A DNA stretch of 64,000 nt from Dallia pectoralis (GCA_029465975.1 CM055755.1:11742234-11806233), one strand, 5' to 3'. Positions 1 through 14,245 are shown, counted from the stretch's first letter. Numbers and translations: made by a program. Notes: generated by a model not told the origin, from the sequence alone.

Positions 1-1190
1 TTGCCTTGGTCAATTTGAACTTCTTTTAAGAGATATGAGTCACTTTAAAAATGTCCAAGAGTGAAAATACTTAAACGGAGGCTTAACGGAGGGAGAAGGA
101 GAATACAGGGGAAACAAAACCCTTAGATCCTGGTCAATTGAAGAAGGAAGGCAGAGAGCGGAGAGAGGGAGAGTGACTGATAGAGCAAGAATGTTCTTCT
201 AATACAAGGATGAATGGCTCTAAGCCTGTAGTCTTTGATGGATACATTAAGTTATAACAGAGAAAGCAGTCGGAAGAATGCTTTCTTACAAATGGTTGAA
301 AGGGGGGCAGATGTGAAAAACAAATTGGTACTTCCTGTCCCTGTTCTGACTGTAGCAGCCATTAAATCTGTGTCTCCTCACTCTCCTCTTCGTGGATGGA
401 ACCACAGACCAATACTAGGTTATAGTGGTCCATCCGTCTCCACCCCTTCCATCAATTCCCATCCCTCCATCTTTCCCTCCCCTCGGACGACCCCCTCCAA
501 CTGCCGGCTTAATCCCTGAGCCATTCTTGCCTCTCGCTGTCCCTCTAATAACAGGTCAGAGCTGGGTTGGCCTGGAGCCTAGCTGGCCGACTGTAACAGG
601 AAGACAAACATCCCACTCTTACTGGGACTCTGGATGAAGCGACAGAAGGAATGAGATAAGCAGGTACAGACCTGCATGGGGATCTGAACATCCATCTATA
701 TGTGGGTCTGGTGTTTGTTTTCCTGGGTCTGACAGTCCTAAAATGGACACCTTATTGAGGAGTGGGGAACTGGGCTGAACCATTCAGGGATTGGGAATTA
801 GTTAGTGTGCATAATTAATCACCCTGACCTGTCAGATAATTGATCAGCTGCCTAACAAATTTACAAAATCTCCCTCTGCTGACCAAAAATATCAACCTTT
901 AGACAGCAATTTGAAACTTGTTAAGATTGGATATTTCCCAGAGAAAATCAATTTAGAATAGCACAGTGAAGTCAGTTCCAGTGACAAGCTTCAGGGAAAA
1001 AACAGTTTATATAGGAATGCAGACTTTTTGTAGTGGAGTTGTATAACTTTCTGAATATTTCCGATATTTTCCCCTCTGTTTGTCCGCACCTCTCCTCTGT
1101 TTGTCCGCACCTCTCCTCTGGGTGTGCATAATTTGACTTTATTTTTCACAGAAATTTACAAGCGTAAGCAGAATGATAGGCAGTGCAGTA
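1..1190. other. Non-coding stretch, no gene recognised
   Basis: AT-balanced single-copy-looking sequence. The short open frames at 235-637 lack recognisable domains. A small direct duplication of about 20 bp (TCTGTTTGTCCGCACCTCTC) sits near 1075-1120. Nothing else is supportable. Confidence 0.6.
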
Positions 1191-1904
1191 TTATACTGTT
1201 GTAGTACTGGTGTAATACTGGTGTAATACTGGTGTATTACTGGTGTAGTACTGATGTATTACTGGTGTAATACTGGTGTAATACTGGTGTATTACTGGTG
1301 TAGTACTGATGTATTACTGGTGTAATACTGGTGTAATACTGGTATAATACTGGTGTAATACTGGTGTAATACTGGTGTAATACTGGTGTAGTACTGATGT
1401 ATTACTGGTGTAATACTGGTGTAATACTGGTGTAGTACTGATGTATTACTGGTGTAATACTGGTGTAATACTGGTGTAATGCTGGTGTAATGCTGGTGTA
1501 ATGCTGGTGTAATGCTGGTGTAATACTGGTGTAATACTGGTGTAATACTGGTGTAATACTGGTGTATTACTGGTGTAGTACTGATGTATTACTGGTGTAA
1601 TACTGATGTAATACTGGTGTAATACTGGTGTATTACTGGTGTAGTACTGATGTATTACTGGTGTAATACTGGTGTAGTACTGTTGTAATACTGTTGTAAA
1701 TCTGGTGTATTACTGGTGTAGTACTGGTGTAGTACTGATGTATTACTGGTGTAATACTGGTGTAAAACTGGTGTAAAACTGGTGTAGTACTGTTGTATTA
1801 CTGTTGTAAATCTGGTGTAATACTGGTGTAGTACTGGTGTACTACTGTTGTAATACTGGTGTAATACTGGTGTAATACTGGTGTAATACTGGTGTAATAC
1901 TGGT
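1191..1904. repeat. 11-bp minisatellite (TACTGGTGTAA)n
   Basis: About 65 tandem copies of the 11-mer TACTGGTGTAA, with recurring variants (TACTGGTGTAT, TACTGATGTAT, TACTGGTGTAG, GCTGGTGTAA). The variants recur in blocks, for example a run of GCTGGTGTAA near 1490-1520. This suggests expansion by block duplication and not only single-unit slippage. No coding potential. Confidence 0.95.
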
Positions 1905-2465
1905 CTACCTATTCATGGGAAAAGTGAGCTGCATTTGGCGGGTAACGAGGACGTGCAGTACTAATGTGAGTGTAATCTTCTCTACTCAGCACTGTGTAGC
2001 ATGCTGCCTGTGTGTTTGTGAAAAGGGCCTTTTGGAGCAAGAGGCAGAGATTAGAGCGAGAGAGGCATGTTTAACACAATGTGAGACAGGCAGAGCCAGG
2101 CACAAACACACACACTCACAAACAACACTTTATCAGTCTGGATTCTGCCAGTCGTGCCAGCAGAGTAGCCAATAGAAACAGCAGCAGAGAAGAGAGAGAG
2201 AGCTCTGGGTTTACCTGGTACCGAGGTAATTGCTTTGGCAATACTGCCCCGTTTTATCATGCCAGAAACCTCCCTCTGGATCTTCATTTGAAAACCCAGA
2301 AAAGACAACGGTTTGGGGAGTTTGAGCGAGGGCCAAGGTAGAGGTGTAGGATAGGAGGGAGTTTATGTTACAGGGAGAATGTGAAAAAACCCAGAAAGAT
2401 ACAGAGGAGGAAAAGAGTCAAATATGGCATAAAGAATTATGAGTGAACCTAAACAATAATGAATT

Positions 2466-2735
2466 ATGTGTGTGTGTGTGTGTGTGCATGTGTGTGTATG
2501 TGGGTGTGTGTATGTGAGTATAAGAGTGGGGGTGTGTGTGTGTGTGTGTGTGTGTGTGCATGTGTGTGTGTGTGGGTGTGTGTATGTGAGTATAAGAGTG
2601 TGAGTGTGTGTGTGTGTGAGTATAAGGGTGTGTGTGTGTGTGCGTGTGCGTGTGTATGTGAGTATAATGGTGTGTGTGTGTGTGTGCGTGTTTGTGTGTG
2701 TGCGTGTTTGTGTGTGTGTGTGTGTATGTGAGTAT

Positions 2736-2795
<60 letters not shown>

Positions 2796-2861
2796 GTGTG
2801 TGTGTGTGTGTGTGCATGTGTGTGTGTGTGTATGTAAGCATAAGGGTGGGTGTGTGTGTGC
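2466..2861. repeat. Interrupted (TG)n microsatellite
   Basis: About 400 bp of TG dinucleotides broken by CATG, GTATGTGAGTATAAG and GGG interruptions. The module TGTATGTGAGTATAAG recurs five times, so the tract is a compound micro/minisatellite. Open frames here encode only Cys-Val or Thr-His dipeptides and are artefacts. Confidence 0.95.
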
Positions 2862-2869
2862 TAAATTTT

Positions 2870-5800
2870 TTATCCTGAATTCACACTCCATCTCTATTTA
2901 TTGAGGTCATTGAAGAGTAGGTTCGTAGGTTGTTTTTCCACGCTGTTTTAACCAACGTCCACCGCAGGTTAATGAGAGCAGCCACTATACAGCAGTCTAA
3001 TGTGAGTCGCCCAAGGTCAACGTCTTTCTGTGAACGAAAACACAGCTCACTCAAGGGTAAGTAAGGAAATACAGAAGTCTTCATTGCCCTTAACATAAAT
3101 GACCACACTCAATCCCCCATTCCCAGCATGTTTAGTAGCTTTTCTATCTGGAGGCTCACATGAGGCCCCTGGAGTCGGGCTCCTCTGAAGTGTGTTAGAT
3201 TAGAACACAGCCTACCACAGGGGCAAAACAACATCAACTAAATGACTGAATAATTGAATGGCCAAATGAAACTGCCTGTGCTTTGGAGCGAATCGATGGA
3301 CCCCACTTCCCTCTACCCTCTTAACAGTTGCCCCCAGTGGAGGCCGGGACTATTCTCAAGCTAATGAAGCGCGATGCTGGGAACCAGGCTCCACCCGCCA
3401 TTACGATCGCTTTGCTGTTTCTTGGTCTTCATCCTTCCCTGTAACTCTTACACTTCCTCCCATGCCCCGGAACCTCAGTTCCATCAGCCCCCTCTCTTTG
3501 ATGTTCCGAGCCGCCGATTCCTGACGGAACGTTCGTTTTTCTCCTGGATAAAGGCTCAGAGCGTCAGAGTTCCGTCTGGGAGAGAGGCTGATCAGGAAAT
3601 GGACGGATGGGCCATGAAGTGTAACAGAGAGGTCAGAACTATTTATGGCGCTAACAGGTGATACTAAAGGAGTAAGGAGGCGAGGAGAAGAAGAATCGCT
3701 CTCCTTGAGTGTGAGTGGAACCGCTGTCAGTCTGCATAACCACTGTCATATATCTACTAGGCATCTGTAGTCACGTGTGCCCTACATATACAAGTTACCA
3801 GTACTGTTTCAACCTGAGGGTGACCCACTACCGCATCACAGTCATCAATGTGGAGAATAAAGGTACGCCTTACACTATGTGTCTAAGAGTGTATTGTGGA
3901 TCGTCTGAAGTTATATCGGAGCTCCCGGTAAAAGTAACCCGGTTCCATTTATACACGTTAATGTGTGGAACCCTCAATGGACCTCTGTCTGTCTCTGTCT
4001 TCGCTGGATGCAGGCCAAAGGGCCCGGGCCCCTGAGTGTTTGTGTCCTAATTGCTGCTCTGGCACCAAGGGCCGATCCGTTGGGGAGGGCCAGCCAGCAG
4101 GAGGAGGGCTGCTCCTTTACTACGACACTGATTTATTGGACAATTTCACAGCAGTGTCCACAGTAATGGGACAGGATAAATGGCTGACCCTTCTCTGACT
4201 GAGATAACTCCAGGGGAAGAGGAAAGCATGCCGACCTGCTGGCCCGTCGTCTGTGTGTGTACGTGTGAAAAGCGCTGTGTGTGTGTTGTGTGTTTCCTGC
4301 AACTTTTCATCCACACTCCGTCTACATCCCCCATCACTAATTTGGCATCTCTTCTTTCTTTATCTCTGTCCACTATCCCATTATGACCAATTTGCCATCT
4401 CCCTATGTCCTCCCTTCTATCTTCCTCTGTGCTCTCTTCCTCCCGGTGTGCCTCTCTCACTCTGTGTTCATCTCCCCTCTCCAGTTGACCCTTTCTCACT
4501 CCCCCGCTCCCCTTCGCCACGACTGCCCTCCGCTTCAGTGACTCCTTCCTTCTGAGGAGTCCGATACTTTAATGAACCATTCAGTGAGAGAAGACAGTGT
4601 TCTCATAATCGTTCTTCAGTGTTTGTGTTTTTAGTTTGCCTAACACAGTGGTTCCCAAACATGTTTCACTTTGCTTTTATTAGTATTAAATGAAATCCAA
4701 ACAACGCTGCTTCCGGCTCAATAATGTTAAATGGTTGAGCTAAATCTGTTGTCGATTTTAACTAATGAAAATATATAAAAGCAATTTGTTGTTTGATGTT
4801 ACGTCCGTGTCGGTGAGTGTCGTGTGTTCCTGTTGATGTTTTGTAATTTAGTAGTCGCCATCATGCGCACTTTATTTTCAATTCGCTGTATGGTTAGTTA
4901 GCTGTGCTCGTTAATTTTTATTGAACAACGTCAACGAGATTCAGCTCTGCATTAGGTCCCTTTCTTCCTGCACAACACCTTGGTTTGTGACAGACACTAA
5001 ACACCAAAATGAACGCTTCATCTAGAATTTACTCAGTCTAAAACAAGCTGAACCAGCACATCATCTTGTTAAAATGCCAAATAAAGCCAACAAGCTCATC
5101 CAATCTGAAACCATGGAAATAGTTTGAGGTCCATTTGATCAGATAATTGTTCATGCAACCAAACTAGTGTCCAATCGGCAAAGTGCCGTTTTACATTAAA
5201 TTCACCCACATGAATTTGAGCAATAATGAGTAATAGATGACTTATTTGGTATTAAACCTGGAAGTTAAGTAAATATATTCTTGAAATAGTCAATTTCTCT
5301 GGACTCACTACTTTAACTTCCATTACTGTATCCAAATCATTATAATACATAGCTATTTATCCTGTCTTAATGAGATTTACAGCAAACTTAGAGGCACAAC
5401 GTGACTCCTCCACTTCCCTCACCAAACAAGACCAGAACAGTATTTGTTAGTCCAGGGAGATAGATGTCTGCAAGTGTCTACAACAGAATTAAGGAGATTA
5501 GAAGTTAGTGCAAACTGATTGACAGGCCGGCAAAACAATGTCGATGGGGTGTGTCTCTTGGGATCACCTTTTGAAACATTAGCTTGAAAGATTAACTGCA
5601 TTTATCTACTGGTAATTTCTGCTTCTATTTCAGCTAGTACAATGAAAGTCAGACATATTTCCCCTTTAATTGGGCATTAGTAATTATCCGTGTACACCAT
5701 CAGACTCTACATACTGTAGTCTTTTCCTACCAGATGTAATGAACACACATATATAAATCAAATCAGCATGAGCTCAGCATACACTATTAATCCACGTTTA

Positions 5801-6640
5801 AGGCCACTGCAAATGTCCATCTGCAATTCATACCCTGGTGCTTTTCACGCAAGTTCAACAAATGTGTCTATTTTAAGCATAAAAACACCCAGGTTGGAAG
5901 GAAGAACAGATAATTCTGTTAAATGCGATATTATTGGATAACTGTGTGTGTATGTAATTGGTGTTTTTGCTTATTATCACAGATGAGGGTAATCTCTGCC
6001 CAGCCTGACTTTATGACACTGCTGTGCAAAATGGATTCTCCTCCTTTGCATGATATTTTATTTGATGGTTGCTTTTACCCCTGCCACTTGTTATATATTC
6101 TCTTCCCCCTGCTCTCTGCAGTGCAGACCCCCCCTGGTGTAATTCAGTCTCCATAACTCCCAGCAGTTCAACGGGATCAAATGCCAAATGAGATTTGGAG
6201 ACCCGTGTGTTCACACTGAATACTCAAACTGGAGTCAAATGGGCTGCATGCAGGTAGAAACCAGTTACACTTCTGGAATCTAGGTTAATGTCGCTCTGGA
6301 GTCAAAAAGAGAGAGAGAGACAGAGGAGGACAATGCTTCACATTTATCCAGTCAGACTTTTATTCATATATATTTTCAAGTGACATATTTATTAGATAGC
6401 ATATCACCAGAGCCATAGGTGAAACCGTGCTCCCAGACCTGAAGGTTGTGGCCCGTGACAGCCAGTCTGTTCCAGCATTTCTCTGGGTCTGTCCCTCTGT
6501 GGTAAGGTCAGTGTGGGGTGACTGTCCTCAGCAGGTTTTAAGATGTCAGATGGCTTTGGTGAAAGGGTCTAGTGGAGATATTTTACATTACTGGTCACTG
6601 TGGTGCAGTAGATATTGTGGTTGGTCTCCATACTAATATC
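2870..6640. other. Non-coding stretch
   Basis: No gene is recognised. Part of 3760-3865 looks slightly exon-like (a clean open frame followed by GTACGC) but matches no family I know. A segment at about 4800-4993 ends in CACCTTGGTTTGTGACA, similar to the ends at 24,975-24,991 and, more weakly, 34,540-34,565. It may be an old LTR 3' end; I found no target duplication around it. Short TG and pyrimidine patches lie near 4250-4290 and 4400-4560. Confidence 0.5.
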
Positions 6641-6852
6641 ACACAGGGCTCCTCATTGGCCAATCAATGACAACCATGCTGCCCTATCAATATGACACAA
6701 GACTCCTCATTGGCCAATCAACAGCAACCATGCTGCCCTATCAATATGACACAAGACTCCTCATTGGCCAATCAACAGCAACCATGCTGCCCTACCAATA
6801 TGACACAGGGCTCCTCATTGGCCAATCAATGACAACCATGTTGCCCTACTGC
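6641..6852. repeat. 54-bp tandem repeat with CCAAT palindrome, about 4 copies
   Basis: The segment starting CTCCTCATTGGCCAATCA recurs at 6649, 6703, 6757 and 6811, an exact 54-bp spacing. Each unit carries the 10-bp palindrome ATTGGCCAAT. The last unit decays after 6850. Because 54 is a multiple of 3 the array has an open frame, but there is no reason to regard it as coding. Confidence 0.95.
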
Positions 6853-8390
6853 CCTACCACGCAAAAAGACAGCATCTGCTCGATCAATTACATGTTGATA
6901 CGTGCCAATGTGTTTTAGGTTGTGTCTTTTGGTTGTTCGTTTCATGTTCATTTTGAACTTGGTCTGTTACATGACTTTTGACCCTAGTCAGAAGTTACTG
7001 CCTTCTTGCTAGGCACATCACTGTAATCATTTCCCATGACAATTTTGTTTTAAAACAAAGTTTGGTTGTTGCAAGAATTGGCATGTGGCTGTTAGTTTAT
7101 ACTAAGTTGATCAATGTATCAGAAAATGTCAGTACTCATTTCTGACCAAATTTCTGCTTGGTGGTGCGACATAAATGAGCGAAATGGAAGAAACAGTGAA
7201 GCGTGCGTTCGCAGCATGGGTCAGCAAGGAATTTTGGCTCGTCTCTCTGTTTGGTCGTTTTTGACAAAGTTATGGTTGCAGCAGTAATGAGACGGTGCCA
7301 TTTCCCACACACAGGGAGCACAAATGGTAAGGCAGTGGGAGCTGCGGCGGTGTTGGCTGTAATAGACGTGATCTGTGGCATTGGCAATAATTGCAAACTG
7401 GTAATTACCGGATTTGGCAGCAATAGTATCATCAGAAGCACACCTCAACCTGGATGTAATTGGTTGGCAATGGAAGCCACAGTAGTAGAAAATTGAAGTA
7501 GGCAAGCAATGCTATCAGACGAAATGTGTTCCAGGTAGATCCACGGTTGTACAATATGGACCTGGCTGTAACCCCTCTGCTCCGTCACAGATGTCCATAT
7601 ATTTCCTCCCTCCGTCATTCCATTCCTCTCCATTCCTCTCTTGTTCTTTTTAACCCTACTCCTCCATCTCTCTCTCTCTCTCCGTCCGTCTCTCTCGGTC
7701 CCTCTCAGACGCCGACTTGGCCCAGTGCCAGGGCCATTTTCCATTTCCTTTGCCCGATGGGAGTCTGATATGGAGCTCTTAGCAACAGCAGAGCCAAGCG
7801 CCCCACGCCAACATAACTCATCCCCCTAGTGGGCCGCCCTACCTCATAACAGCGTACCAGATTACACACACACAGACACACACACACACACACGCGCACA
7901 CACACTTACCCCAAACATAGATACAGGAAGACACTCACTCCAAGCCTCAATCACCCGGCCTCTTTAAAACTAGTTGTCGGAACGGTACCTGATGGGCTGT
8001 TGGGTTTGGGACGGGACGAACCTGTTATCTAAGAAATGTTCACTGGGCGGACTGGGTCTGGACTCACTAACTTGTAAAAAATTAAATAAGATGTGTGTGC
8101 TTGAGTGACTACTGCAACCTGGTCCGTTGGCTCTCTGTTGGCTGCTGAAAACAATTAGCTCACTGGAAGCTGTAGTGGCATTATACATTACATAATGACA
8201 GTTATTAACCCTCCCAGTTGTTCCTTATTGTAAAATATATACTTTACTACTAGTTATTATCTTCAAATGTTATTATTAATAATGGATTTCCAAACATATT
8301 TATAATCTAATGATTATTAATAATATTGTTTAAAATGAATTTGTCAGTCTTAATTTTTTGTTATGTTATTTTATTCCATAACTGTAGTTA
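6853..8390. other. Non-coding stretch with a CA tract
   Basis: No gene recognised. A CA/CACACG microsatellite lies at about 7863-7907 and a pyrimidine-rich patch at about 7600-7720. The rest is AT-rich with no recognised repeat. Confidence 0.55.
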
Positions 8391-8395
8391 CCTAT

Positions 8396-8688
8396 TGTAA
8401 CGATCTGCCGTCGGCAGATGACAGGAAGCAGACCCAAGCGCAGAGAATTCCTTCATACAGGTTTTATTCATAGTTACAGGCAGACAGGCACTGAAACATA
8501 AAACTTTAACAATGATCCGACACTGACTGACAAACAAGGACTAACTTAAATACAGGACTAACGAGCCAACAGAATACAGGTGTGGAACAAAACACAGGTG
8601 ACTTAAATAGACCATAATTGCTCCCTCTCTCTGCTGACAGGGGGAGTGTCAGCACCCACATAGAGGGGAACAGAGGGAGTTCCTTACA
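8396..8688 (-). mobile_element. Solo LTR of an LTR retrotransposon (probably gypsy-like)
   Basis: A 293-bp segment begins TGTAACG and ends CTTACA, so it has the TG...CA ends of an LTR. It is flanked by a perfect 5-bp direct repeat, CCTAT (8391-8395 and 8689-8693). Read on the minus strand it contains GAATAAAAC followed by a GC-richer tail, which looks like a polyadenylation signal; this sets the orientation. A near-perfect 17-bp palindrome, ATCTGCCG-T-CGGCAGAT, lies close to the minus-strand 3' end. No internal coding region is present, as expected after LTR-LTR recombination. The family name is an inference; the ends and the target duplication are seen directly. Confidence 0.75.
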
Positions 8689-8693
8689 CCTAT

Positions 8694-11600
8694 ACTGTCT
8701 AATCCACAACATGTTTGACATTTAAAACAAAATTGAGGATTTGTTTTAATTTAGAAGTTGGTCTTCAATGACTATTTATTTTTGTCCAAATTTCCAAAAA
8801 TAAACCAAAATGTAGACCCCGATACTTGACTACAGACAACACAAGTGAAATGAATGTAAAATGCCACATTAATGTAGGCTTAGTAATTCTCCCCAATTAA
8901 TTGTTAACTAAATTTTCCTAATTCAAATTGACATACACCACATTTGTAGAAGTTTTAGGATAATAATATGGTGTGAATTAATGTTTTAATACTATTCCAT
9001 AAGCCTACAAAAATAAACTTCACATTTTCTAAAGGCTAACATTTCGGTCTAGGCCAATTTGTTTAATTATTCAAGGCTACCTTTGATTTTTAACTTTGAA
9101 ACTAAGCCAGCAGATTGTGAGCCTACATATTATTAAACTGATGAAGCTAGAACGACCAATCGAAAGGAGAAAGATATCTAGACGAAAGAGCAAAGGCAGT
9201 GTGAAATGTTTATAAATGCATTTTATTAATAATATACTGTTCTTGCCATTCTAAAAGCATGAATTCAGGACCAGAAATAACAGATAATCTGTTTTAATTA
9301 AAACTATTATGACATTTTTTAATACAACACGACAAAGTATAGTATTGTGAAATTGCTTTTTCGGACATATAGTTTAAGGGCTGTAGTTAGAGCTCACAAC
9401 ATTAGAAAAATGCCACAGGAGCAACTGCGTCTGACCAGTGTCTGGAGATATAAAGGCTATGGATGTTTAGTGATTCACACATCCACAACAGCTGTTGGTT
9501 ATTTCCAACTAAGTTGTCTCTTTTTTGCTTTTCTTAAGGCACAATTCCATCACTCCTCATTTAACTCTCGGCAGTCTCTGCCGTGTTGTTGTTGACTACG
9601 GTGTGATTAACCTGGTTAACTTTTGAACAACATCACCACAGACTAGAAAGACATTTTTAGGGTTAGGTTACATTCCTGTAATGTTGGATTTGGATTGGTT
9701 TGGTATTTAGCTCGTCAAGCTCTGGAAAGATCTCCAATGTGGATTTATGATAAAAAAAAGGTTGCCAAAGCTTTGTCTCTACAAACCTCAAATTAGATGT
9801 TTCTACCTAGCACTTTCCATCATTTCCACAGCAATAATAGAAGTTGCAGTGCTCCTAAATCACCTGGTTCTCTTCTAAATTGCTCGCCCAATGCAAAGAA
9901 AAAAAAAAATCAATTTCTAAAAATTATCTACACACTTGTTGAAAGCAAGAAACTAACAAAAACAGAAAATGGGACAGATACCTTTTCTATTTCCACCTGT
10001 GGTGACATGTCTGTTATTAAAATCTAGAATGTTCTTTAGAGACTTTGGCTTTATTATTAGGAGTCTGTAACCTTTGTAAGTATTTAAGCTTATCCCCAAG
10101 AAAGCAATCTTGTCAATTTATTTCGTTTAGTAGTTTTGCTTCTCCTGTTTTATGAACTGTAAAGTCCAATAAACATCCTCACGTCCAAAAGGAATGTGTA
10201 AAAGAAGGGAGGGGAGAAGGGAGACCAACTGAAATAAACGGAGATGCAAATGTTTTCAAGGGAGAAGACAGAAAGGAAATGAAGGATATAAAATAAGGTG
10301 TCTGTTCAACATGAAAAACAATACATATGAGACGATTGAGATGAAAGCATGGAGTGAGAAAGAAAGAAAGTGTGGTAAAAGATAATAGACAGAGTTGGAA
10401 GAAACTGAATGGGACGAAGACAAGACGCCTAGAATGGTAGAAAGGAATGAATGAATGGTGGATGATGGATAAAGAATGGATAGATTGTAGTGAGGAATGA
10501 AGGATGTATTTGTAGTAAGAGATGCTGGACGGATGAATATGTCGTAAGCAATGATGGATGTATGAAGTGACGGATGAAAGATGGATTTGTAGTTGGGGAT
10601 GAAGAATGTATCGGTCGTCAGAGATGACGGGTAGATTGTCGGGGACAGATGATGGATGGATTTTATTGATTGTGAGGGATGTATGATGGGAGAATGGATG
10701 AACGAAGTGGGACTTTGTGTGATGGATGAAAAATGAATATGTTGTTAGTCAGGGATGAGGTAATATATTAGACTGCGGATGAGCGAGATTATCCCCAGCT
10801 ACTGTAGTTAAACGCCATGTAATAAGAGCTTAAAGAGAAACACACTATCTATCTCCCTCAAACTCTTCCTCTTCATGTTATCGCTGTAGCCTCCTGAAAT
10901 GTGCACTTTATTTTTTCTCTTCACTTTCTTTTCTAATTTTGATGAATTCTTTCACTGGCAGCGGAAAACAACTTCACAGTGAGTCTTAATTATTTTCTCT
11001 GCATCTGTCCTTCATAGTCTTCATAACTGTGACAAGCAGCTCTATAAGTGCCTTAAACAATTCTCTCTTGCTAATCTGATATTTCTGGGTGTATTAAGCC
11101 ATTGGGTTTAGATTCTGCAGGTTGGAGTTCATGTTGTGACCTGGACGAATGTGTAAAACTTGTTTTATCCCCAAACAACAACCCGTAACCATTTCGAATG
11201 TACGCCTAAACTTTCGTTTTTCATTTGGACTTCACTTCCGCTGCGTTTGAATGACAGATAAGACGTGGCACCGCATGGAGTAATTGAAACGTCAAGTGAT
11301 GGCGTCATGCCTGACAGCTAAGATATGGCACCACGAGGCGTAATTAAAACGTCAAGTCGTGGCAGGGTGGCGTTTCATTTAGAGATTGGGTGGGTTGTTT
11401 TTCTGTTACACCGTTACGTCTCCATTTATTTCCCTGCTAATTTCACCGTTGTTCTTTTCTCATTCTCCAGCCCCTTACTCTGGATATAATGGTTGATATA
11501 GACACACACACACACATCCACACACATCCGAACACACACACACACGCGCCCGCCTCAATCAGTCAGGAGTTGTGCAGTACTAATGTCCCCTCATTACAGA

Positions 11601-12340
11601 GCGAGAGCTCTTACAGTCAGCCCTTGGTCCACTCCAAAGAACCCCTCATCTGTTTTAATGACTGGCACCGCAGATTACCACTGTGTTATTGTAATGCTGC
11701 CTCCTCCTGCCAACTCACTCCAATTCTCTCCCCCAGAGCTAACTTCCCCGTCTTTCTGCCCATTGTGAATTTTCTTCAAATTACAAGGCCAAAGTGTAAG
11801 GATTTCCGGTAGATGATGTGTGTGTGTGTGTGTTCGGATGTGTGTGTGTGTCCGTGTCTGTGTGTGTCGTTTGTCGTGTATGTGTTTAACTGCATGTGAA
11901 TATAATGGGTATCCTAAAGTCATACTCCAGTTGCCATGAAGTCATTTCTACAGCCAGCCGTGAGCACAGTGGCGCGCTGTGTGCGTTCTTTACCCTGTCG
12001 CTCCAAATCATCTCATTTCAATGCATCCTTGTGTTTTAGACTCCTCTGTGAACCATGAGAAATACATTCACCTCATTTGAATAAATGCACAATTAACTTT
12101 CTTGAATGAATTCATTCTCCATATGACGATACCTGTACTTTTCACAGCATACACATATTCTTAGTCTTGTTGTGTCTTTCCTTCTATCACACACACACGC
12201 GCACACACACACACACGCCAAAACCTGATGAACATCAATGTCTATAAGTTTAAAAAAAAAATTCAGGGCAAGGCCTAAAAAACACTTAAAAAAGTTACAA
12301 AATATTAATAATTCAGAGTATTGGTCGCTGGTCTGTATAC
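8694..12340. other. Non-coding stretch
   Basis: No gene recognised. It is AT-rich to 10,200. A degenerate GGATG/GATGAATG-rich patch follows at about 10,430-10,760, an old eroded simple repeat. CA tracts lie near 11,500-11,545 and 12,188-12,222, and a TG tract near 11,815-11,870. Short open frames inside are overlapped by these tracts or unremarkable. Confidence 0.5.
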
Positions 12341-12342
12341 CC

Positions 12343-12400
12343 GAATCAGAATCAGGTTTATTTCACCAAGTCTGTTTACGCATACAAGGAATTTGTTCTG
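12343..12400 (+). mobile_element. Fragment of a widespread teleost interspersed repeat
   Basis: The segment with GAATCAGAATCAGGTTTATT and then CATACAAGGAATTTG matches, from memory, a motif found in very many fish genomes around the ends of interspersed repeats. Only the short core is visible, and its superfamily cannot be decided from this fragment. Confidence 0.4.
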
Positions 12401-13592
12401 ACCCCGATCTGCGAACATTTAAACAGAGGGACAAAACACTAAACAGGAACAGTCCGACAAGAGAGACCATATAGGATGTGTTATATGTATCTGAATAGTG
12501 CAATGCTAACATGCTACTACGGTCACATGCTACTTCCAGCCCCCTCCCCATTTGAGGGGGTATTCATTGAAGAGTAATGGACTCCACTCTTCTAGTAGCT
12601 CTCTAGCGGACACACATCGAAATGAAAACCCCAAAACCAGCAGACACACACAGCCTTCTGGGAAATGAGTGTGACACGTGTGATCAACAGAACATGTACT
12701 TTACATGTAAATACATAAAGATAATCTTCACAAGCCAGCCTGGGAAGTAGAGAGTGGGCAGCCTCGACAGTAAACACAAGCATTTTTTGTCATACAAAAT
12801 TGAGGTGGGAGTATGTAATATAGAAATAATTCACACATTGGCAAGATGTCACCGTAACATATGACGGTGACACCTGTATATTATATTGTAGCGCCCGCAG
12901 GGGCGTTGAAGAGCTGACCTTTGGCTCCAGTGCCGAACGCCATATCCCATTTGGAGGGGCGAGTAGCGGCACTGCCAGGGTCGCTAGAATGTATTACGAT
13001 TTCTCTACCCCTGGTGCCTAATATGGAAACAGGTGGGTGTCATCAGGCGAAGAGACGAAAGTAAAGGTTCGGATTGGATGCTGGTTATTAAGCACACTCC
13101 CTGTAATCTTTACTTTACACCTACAGATCCAGGACGAGTTGATCTCTGACATCGTAGAACCATTTACTTTAGTGCTTTTATGGAACACCTTGTGCGTGTG
13201 TGTGTGTGGGCGCAGGAAGTCACTCCAAGCTCTTTTCCGTTATTTCATCATCCACATAACTGTTAAAGCATATTTTATGGGGTGGCTGATCTAGCCGATT
13301 GACCACCTGACCAGATGACTTTTATCTGGTCTACTCTAGGATTAGGGTCCTTGCTCGTTCCCCTCACCATCTCTCATAGAGAAAAATGCCCAGCTTCAAC
13401 ATCAACCAAATCACCAGCCATTAGACTCCTACAGTAGTGGGGCATCAAACACAGCCAGCATGATAAAAATACACTGTCGGAAAGATCAAAGCACTCGTGA
13501 CCAAACATGCCTTGTCACACACTATGGATCGAGATAGAGGTGAAGTGTGACCATGAGGGATATAGTCCAAATGTCCTTGAGGACTGTTAGGG
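12401..13592. other. Non-coding stretch
   Basis: No gene recognised. A GC-richer island at about 12,885-13,030 (GTAGCGCCCGCAGGGGCG and following) stands out from AT-rich neighbours and may be part of an unidentified element; no ends or duplications were found. Confidence 0.45.
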
Positions 13593-14042
<450 letters not shown>

Positions 14043-14245
14043 ATTACTTTGTGAGTTTGTGAGATTGTGCTGTCACAGTCATTGCTACGCCCTGATTCAC
14101 ACAGGTGGGTGATGTGCTTTTAATTAAGAACTCAGTCAAGTAGATCGTCCTCATTTTGTAAGTCGTCCCCAGTGAGGACCTATAATGGGCTCCAAATTGA
14201 CTTTGAATTTAATTCAAGAGTTATAAACAGCCCACAGTGGACCAG

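Noticed and set aside
3760..3865. Possible coding exon (YCFNLRVTHYRITVINVENK, then a GTACGC donor)
   Set aside because: Clean open frame and donor-like site, but no convincing acceptor and no family recognised; could be chance.
4802..4993. LTR between TGTTACG and TTTGTGACA
   Set aside because: Ends look right but flanks TTTGA and GACAC are not a target duplication; kept only as a possible fragment.
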